DNA of 64,000 nucleotides from Chenopodium formosanum (taxonomy: Eukaryota; Streptophyta; Magnoliopsida; Caryophyllales; Amaranthaceae). This document shows, one piece after another, positions 58,605-64,000 of this stretch. The notes beneath the pieces were generated by a model, which saw only the letters and a program-made list of their open reading frames with translations, did no database searches and was not told where the DNA came from. Numbering within the stretch: position 1 is the first letter of the stretch; each line of letters starts with the position of its first letter. Position numbers and translations under genes: made by a program. The stretch spans positions 33,665,001 through 33,729,000 of the forward strand of contig CM044877.1 of assembly GCA_024500155.1 (NCBI GenBank), in the 5' to 3' direction.

Positions 58605-59619
58605 GCATGTGTGAATATGCTTGGCACTCATAGGAAGTGGGAATTGACATAATACGATTAGGGACAAGGAATGTAGGGAGACACCAACAAGTTTTTAAGG
58701 AACTTGTAAACCGTTCACGGATCATAAAAGGCAACCACGATAAAGGGGCAACGATAGGCAACAACGATTGACCCATGAAGGTTACACCCCATTCATAATC
58801 CATGAGATTACTAACTCCATATGGTTTGGAACCACGAAAGGAGGATCGGGGATGATGGTACGAAGTGAGTCATGGAGTCACATTCGCCCGTATTGGCCTT
58901 TACTCGATTCTTATAGTGAAAAGTGATTCCTGCGATCTCAAAGGCATACAAACAGAGATTCAATTCGCTCCAAACTGTTATTAATCTAGATTGGTTTAAT
59001 ATTAATGCAACACATAATTCTAAAATATTGTGATAACTTGAATTAATAACAAGATTAAAAAGGAACCTAAACCGATTGTTCAAATTATCTTATTAGGCGT
59101 GATTTTCAATTACATAATCCCTTTAACATGCAATATGGTGATCATAAATATAATAGAATAACATCAATATTGGAAGCAATTTAACAATAATTCCAACAAT
59201 ATAAAATCGTTAGAAAAATAATAGAAATAAAGGAATGTAATTCTTACTTTGATTCTGTTTGCTTGCAACTACAAAATAATAAACGAGTTAGTAACTTCAA
59301 GGAAATAATAATAAAACAATAATTAAATTAAATTAAATAAGGTAGAGTTGATTTGGGGCCAAACCCTCAAACAGTTCTACCTTTCACATCTTGGCTTAAG
59401 GACAGAACCACGAGTAAAGTACGGACTCCTTGGAGTGCTTGAAGAAGGAATTTTAAAAGAAGAAGGGTAGGCTAGTGTTTAGGCTAGAGCATAGAAGAGA
59501 GAAAAATAGAGAATTAATTGATGCCCCGTACATCAGAAATGAGGGGTATTAATAGAAAAAATGTGCTGAGGGAACACGCGAAACCCTAAAATGATAAAAA
59601 AAAACCCTAAAAAAGTATA

Positions 59620-59875
59620 CCGTGACACGGAAAAGTGTACCGTGACACGGGAAATCCCACCGTCAGACAGGAAACATTCCCGTGACACGGTGTACTTTTG
59701 TGTGACGCGGAAAATATTTATTGTACGGGGGGAGAAAACGCGCTAAGGGTTTACGCGGAAAGGACACGGAAACCCCTCGTGTCACAGCAGGTGTCCCGTG
59801 TCACGGGGAACCCCACCGTCAGACGGGAAAGTTTCCCGTGACACAGTGGACTGTTGACGTGACGCGGGAGTTTTC
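59620..59875. repeat. CCGTGACACGG palindromic repeats in LTR B
   Basis: CCGTGACACGG and close forms (GTGACGCGG, CGTGTCACGG, CCGTCAGACGGG) occur about ten times. They sit just upstream of the LTR TATA-like box on the minus strand. A related cassette occurs at 62160-62260. Confidence 0.85.
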
Positions 59876-60034
59876 AGTCCGCTTTTTCGTCTAAATTTAT
59901 TTTTAACCCTAATTTCGTTCAGCATTTAAAGTGTCGATTGATAATTTCGGGCCATTTCTGTTTTTATTATTATTTGGGCTAAAATAAGAAAATAAATAAA
60001 ATAAATAAAAAAGTTTGGGCCAAAATAAATAACA

Positions 60035-61015
60035 ATAAAATAATCCCACCTTTACCTCATCCGCCCAAAATAATCCTACCTTTCGATTATTTTTTAATAA
60101 TCCGACTTTTATACCATATTCGCTCCTAATGGTCCCAAGTGACCTGAAACCGGCTAAACAAGTTACCATTTGTAATTTGGGATTGTTTGCACACGTGTTA
60201 CCACTCAATTAGTCAAAAAAAAATTATTTTTTTAAAAAAAAAAAAAAAACAAATAAAACCGACTGCCACCCTCACTCCAGCAAACCCACCACTAAAACGA
60301 CCTCATCTACCCAGTCCACCCACCGAAACGACCTCCTCTACCCAGTCCACCCCACCGAAATTGTCCCTCGATCTTCCCTAGGAATGGCTTCTCTGATGGG
60401 TTTAATTTTGCGATTTTGTGGCTGATTTGTGGGCGTCGAACTGTCGAATCGGTTGCTCTATTTGTGGTGTCTGGCGGCGGTTAATGGTGTAGTTGTGTTG
60501 GGCGGAGGTTGATTAAGATGGTGGGTCCGTTGGTGTTTGCTGCGGGGAGAGTGGTTGTGATGTTGCGGGTTTGTGGGTGGTGCGTTTGCGAAGGAGAAGA
60601 AGAAGCGTTGATTTTAGGTGGTTTTGCGGGCTAGTGTTGGGGTTCAGTCGGCCGAAAATAGGGAGGGAGTGGTCGGATTCGGGAAGGGGAAGAGATTGGT
60701 GGTCAGATTCGAGGAGGGAAAGGGGTATGGTGGCCGGAAATGGGTAGGGAATTGGTGGCTGGGGCTGCCGGAAAATGGGTTTGGGATTTTTTATTTTTTT
60801 TTAAATTTTGATTTTTAATTTAATTTAATTTTATGTTTAAATTGTTTTTTTAATTTTTGACCAATCATAGGTTGACAAGTGTCTAGTAACTTATAATAAC
60901 AAGTTAGATGACCGGTTGGGACCATTTAAAGCGGAAGAGTTATAAAGGTCGGATTATTAAAAAATAATCGAAAGGTGGGATTATTTTAGGCGGATGAGGC
61001 AAAGGTCGGATTATT
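60035..61015. mobile_element. Non-autonomous element with ~80 bp terminal inverted repeats
   Basis: The left sequence 60035-60112 (ATAATCCCACCTTTACCTC... AATAATCCGAC) is the near-exact reverse complement of 60938-61013. Between them is a 0.8 kb GC-variable region with short open frames and no transposase. Long inverted repeats and gene-like filling resemble a non-autonomous Mutator-like element, but no target duplication could be confirmed. Confidence 0.65.
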
Positions 61016-61240
61016 CCGAGCAATTTTTCCTAAAATAAAATAAAAAGGTTTGGGCTAAAATTAAAAAATATGCTTTGACTAAACATCAAGACGGATCCAT
61101 GGACTATTCAAAAATTGAATTTAATTAAACACGATTTTTTAAGCACTCTCGAGATTAAATATTGAACCTGACCAATAGTGGCGGTGAAAGGTTGTACATC
61201 ACCGGGTTTGGTTTTGGGGAGACATTTTTAGGTGTCTACA

Positions 61241-61439
61241 GAACCCCACTTTGACTGAGTTTGTAGAAACGTCAGTTTCGAAAACGATAGTCAAAGTAGC
61301 CGATAGGGACGAAGAATGATTTAATACGTTCTGCGATCCTAAATCACTCTGTATACGCCGATACCTGCAGAAAAATGTTAATTCCACAGATAAAAGAGTA
61401 AAAAGAAAGAATACGTATCTGGCACCAGTGTATCGGTGA
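61241..61439 (-). mobile_element. End of the internal region next to LTR B
   Basis: The minus strand reads ACTCAGTCAAAGTGGGGTTC as polypurine tract at 61241-61262. The rest is untranslated 3' region leading into tandem repeats. Confidence 0.6.
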
Positions 61440-61870
61440 CAAATGAGTTTGGCAGCTTCCATGCTTGAAGGAATCCAACGGATGACGTTTGTTGAAACGC
61501 TTTCCATGCCTGAGGAAAGCTGACTGAGGAATTTGGTAGCTTTCTAAGCCTGAAGAAACCTACCGGATGATACTTTCCATGCTTGAGGAAAGTCGACATA
61601 TGAATTTGTTGATTTTCTATGCTTGAAGAAACCCACCGATAATACTTTCCATGCTTGAGGAAAGTCGACATATGATTTTGGCGTCATTCTATGCTTGAAG
61701 AAATCCACCGATAATGCCTTCCATGCTTGAGGAAAGCCAACTTGGCATTTTCTATACTTGAAGAAAATCCACCGATAATGCCTTCCATGCTTGAGGAAAG
61801 CCGACTTGGCGGTTTTCTATACATGAAGAAAAAGCCACCGATAATGTCTTCCATGCTTGAGGAAAACCGA
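61440..61870. repeat. Tandem repeat of ~62 bp in the Tat-like 3' region
   Basis: About seven units contain TTCCATGCTTGAGGAAAG, a short spacer, TTCTATGCTTGAAGAAA and CCACCGATAAT. Each unit has two related half-units ('atgcttga[g/a]gaaa'). The array lies just inside the 3' LTR, where Tat-clade elements often carry variable tandem repeats that can seed satellites. Confidence 0.85.
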
Positions 61871-62159
61871 CAACTAATATAGTTGTTGAAATTAAAAAGG
61901 GTGTGATAGTGGGCCACAGATGATTTACCTTCAAGTCGACAATCCGACTATATAAGGCGCTTAAAGTGTCGAAAATGCAACCCTAATGCTTGTTAGGGGT
62001 AAATCGGTAATTTTGGTACCCTTGAAATACCAATTAAAATTTTCCGCAATATTCCGGTGAGAAAGTAACTGACCAAAAGTTGCGAAAAATTGTTCCAACT
62101 TAGTCAAAGATGCCAGAGTATTTTCCAAGAAGTTTAAGGAGCGTGCAGGACACACAAAA
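61871..62159. other. Region between the tandem repeat and the antisense leader
   Basis: No gene is supported. It lies between the tandem array and the palindromic cassette. Confidence 0.4.
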
Positions 62160-62710
62160 TGGCACCGCGCCACGGGGAATAATCCCGCGACACGGTGGAC
62201 AGGCCCCGTCAGACGGGAAGATTTCCCGTGACGCGGGAACTTTCCTGTGAAATTTTCAACGGGCCACGCGCAACAAATTCGTTAAGCTCTGACGAGATAA
62301 GAGGAAAGGGATTCTAAGACTGTGCAACGGGATTCCCTTTGTTTAAAATTCGACCCAAACCACAAGAATTCCCATTTTACCATTTTCATTTTCTCACTCT
62401 TCTTCTGCTCTCTCTCTCTTCCTTTTTTTTAGCTTCGAAGATTTCCCAGACCACCGTGCCACAGCCGGCTTCACCGACGTACGGTTACACACACCGTGAC
62501 ACGGTGTTCGCAGCGCACAGTTAATCCCCTTTTTTTATTTTTTATTTTATTTTTTTTGAATTGTTGTCGCTGCTGTTGTCGCCGTCACCTGAGGTCGCCG
62601 CTGCTACCGCCGGAGCTCCGTCACGTCCCAGGTTCACCGTGACACGGGCCTTGGACACCGTGTCACGGCTGCTGCTGACCGTGTCGCGGCGGTTGTGCTG
62701 CTGTCTTCAC
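62160..62710 (+). promoter_or_regulatory. Palindrome-rich promoter and leader region of the antisense gene
   Basis: Positions 62160-62260 repeat the LTR B cassette (GCCACGGGGAATAATCCC, CCGTCAGACGGG, TTTCCCGTGACGCGGGA). More CCGTGACACGG, CCGTGTCACGG and CCGTGTCGCGG words lie at 62495-62700. A pyrimidine-rich stretch at 62380-62440 could mark a transcript start. Activity is inferred. Confidence 0.45.
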
Positions 62711-62801
62711 AGCTTTTCGAGCTTTTGGAGCTCAAATCTTCATCAATTTTGCTCTAATTTTTTGCTACTTTCCTCATTTTTTATTCTCCACGAGGATCTA
62801 T

Positions 62802-63446
62802 GTAAGCTTCCTTCGATTTTTGTCTCGAATTTGCTTCAAATGAGTAATTTCATGAAAAAAACCCTTAAAAATCAATTTGGGGATTTTTTGATTTTGAGGT
62901 TTATGTTGAAATTCTTGCCATGAATTTACTTGTATGTGTATGTATGAGTGTTTGTGAGCGATTTGAGACAAAAATTGCATGATTTGGTGAAGAATTGAGC
63001 AAATCACCATTTTTGGTACTAGTGGGAAATGGTGTTCTTGTTGTTCATGGTTTTCTTTTGCACTTGAAATGATGACATATTGGTTGTAGATCTTGTAAAA
63101 TATGTCATGATGCGTCGACCTATTGTTTTCGTGCAATTTTGAAACATGTTTTGTGTTGTGTATGTATTACATTGTCATGGAGAACATTGTATCATGCAAT
63201 TAGGAGAACGTAGTATTAGTTCGTCATGGAGAAACTAAATACTATAAATAATTCCATTATTTTGCTAACTTTTAGCCTTGAGGTAAAAATTTAGCGTATA
63301 ATAGAAAATGCATCTTGAAATAAATAACTAAATAACTTAGGAAATGATGCTAAGCATTTAGGTTTTTATTAAAATGCGACTCGATATAAATAACTAAATA
63401 TCTTAGGAAATGATGCTAAGAATTTAGATTTTTATTTTTATAATAG
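62802..63446 (+). other. Probable leader intron of the plant mobile domain gene
   Basis: The donor GATCTAT|GTAAGCTT at 62802 and acceptor TTTTTATAATAG at 63446 bound T-rich sequence without coding capacity. The ATG follows the acceptor by one base. A direct duplication of about 62 bp (63312-63437) repeats the sequence before the acceptor. Confidence 0.5.
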
Positions 63447-63447
63447 C

Positions 63448-64000
63448 ATGCCTAGACGACGGGATCGCGATCTTTCCACTCATGGCCGGCGTCAGGCTTT
63501 TCGGGAGGACACTCCCACGATTCCCGAGGGTACGGATGATGACGTCTTAGAGTCTGAGCCTCGACCCTCTACGGGTAGAGGTAGGTGGGCTTCGCCTCCG
63601 TGGACACCAGACCAGTTGGTTTTCTGTCGTGAGAACCACGTTTCTCATCGTCCACTTGCCGGCATAATCGACGGCACGCTTCGCCATCACGATTCTGGAG
63701 GTGGAGATTTGATTCCTCGACTTCATCGGATTATCACGAGGGATCCTGCTACGAACGCCTTATGGGAATCAGCTGGTCTAATAGACTTTTATTCGGCGAT
63801 CGTAGGGTTTTGTAGCCCCCGGGGTTGTGGTGCGACAGTCGTTCGCACGTTGTTGGAGTATTTTTGGGATACTACCAACACTTTTCACTTTGCTTGGGGG
63901 GAGATGATAGTGACCCCTCTAGACTTTAGCATTATCAGTGGTCTACGCTTCACTGACGGGGCCGTAGCACGGATGTCTGATCTTTCTTGGGGAGCAGCTG
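63448..64000 (+). CDS. Plant mobile domain protein, 5' part (runs off the window)
   Basis: The ATG at 63448 follows a splice acceptor, and 184 codons stay open to the window end. The N-terminus MPRRRDRDLSTHGRRQAFRE is basic, followed by an acidic linker. The domain starts near residue 100 with ALWESAGLIDFYSAI and includes LLEYFWDTTNTFHFAWGEM and IVTPLDFSIISGL, the 'WD..TNTFHF..GE' pattern of the plant mobile domain (PF10536). This domain occurs in silencing factors such as MAIN/MAIL1 and in transposons. Here it lies antisense to a minus-strand Tat-like element beside its 3' LTR, so it is most likely the element's additional gene. It is more GC-rich than its surroundings. Confidence 0.8.
   Translation, partial: MPRRRDRDLSTHGRRQAFREDTPTIPEGTDDDVLESEPRPSTGRGRWASPPWTPDQLVFCRENHVSHRPLAGIIDGTLRHHDSGGGDLIPRLHRIITRDPATNALWESAGLIDFYSAIVGFCSPRGCGATVVRTLLEYFWDTTNTFHFAWGEMIVTPLDFSIISGLRFTDGAVARMSDLSWGAA

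Larger units (their letters stand above)
58609..61240 (-). repeat. 3' LTR (B) of the third Tat-like family, minus strand
   Basis: On the minus strand it opens TGTAGACACCTAAAAATGTC at 61240, after a polypurine tract, and ends near 58609. It matches LTR A at its start and in R-U5 (for example the minus-strand equivalents of 48150-48480 at 58690-59110). A TATA-like TATTAATA is near 59552, with CCGTGACACGG repeats upstream. An inverted-repeat element is inserted at about 60035-61015, which explains the extra length. Confidence 0.75.

Noticed and set aside
60618..60818. Gly-rich small reading frame inside the inverted-repeat element
   Set aside because: No start context, domain or conservation can be shown; composition explains it.

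Overview
This is plant nuclear DNA, AT-rich and made almost entirely of transposable elements nested in one another. The evidence is Ty3/gypsy elements with plant-type primer sites (Athila/Tat and Met-tRNA types), CACTA and PIF/Harbinger transposons with plant transposase domains, GT-AG introns, and a plant mobile domain reading frame. I see no ordinary host gene, rRNA, tRNA or CRISPR array. The species cannot be named from the sequence.

Layout. 1-3.1 kb: leader and LTR of a minus-strand Copia-like element. 3.3-9.1 kb: Athila-like element A, plus strand, with a gag-like gene but no pol; its 3' LTR is cut by the next element. 9,088-29,369: a CACTA transposon carrying a broken TNP2-type transposase, a second gene, two captured exon fragments and several simple repeats. 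Inside it lies a 10.2 kb Tat-like LTR retrotransposon (17,968-28,182, target duplication AGAAA) with a one-frame polyprotein on the minus strand and a spliced antisense gene on the plus strand. 29,370-38,400: Athila-like element B on the minus strand, split by a complete gypsy element (29,872-36,028, target duplication CAAAA). 38.4-40.7 kb: 3' end and LTR of Athila-like element C. 41.0-43.95 kb: the 5' part of a second Tat-like element. 43.97-48.6 kb: LTRs of a third Tat-like family and a CACTA-like end. 49,612-54,952: a PIF/Harbinger transposon with both of its genes (target duplication TAA). About 55-56.5 kb: end of another CACTA-like element. 57.7-57.9 kb: a minisatellite. 58,609-61,240: a minus-strand LTR of the third Tat-like family, followed by a tandem-repeat 3' region and an antisense plant mobile domain reading frame that runs off the window.

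How the parts relate. Target-site duplications and split partners give an insertion order: CACTA before the Tat element inside it, and Athila-like B before the gypsy element inside it. Most coding regions carry stops or frameshifts, so this is decaying repetitive DNA with some young insertions; the Tat LTR pair shows only about eight differences by eye.

Three themes stand out. First, short GC-rich palindromic motifs lie upstream of the TATA box in most LTRs of the window, with the same layout but a different motif in each family. Second, both minus-strand Tat-like 3' ends carry a plus-strand gene with its own intron-containing leader next to the 3' LTR. Third, two pol-less Athila-like elements on opposite strands encode the same gag-like protein with a shared C-terminal motif.
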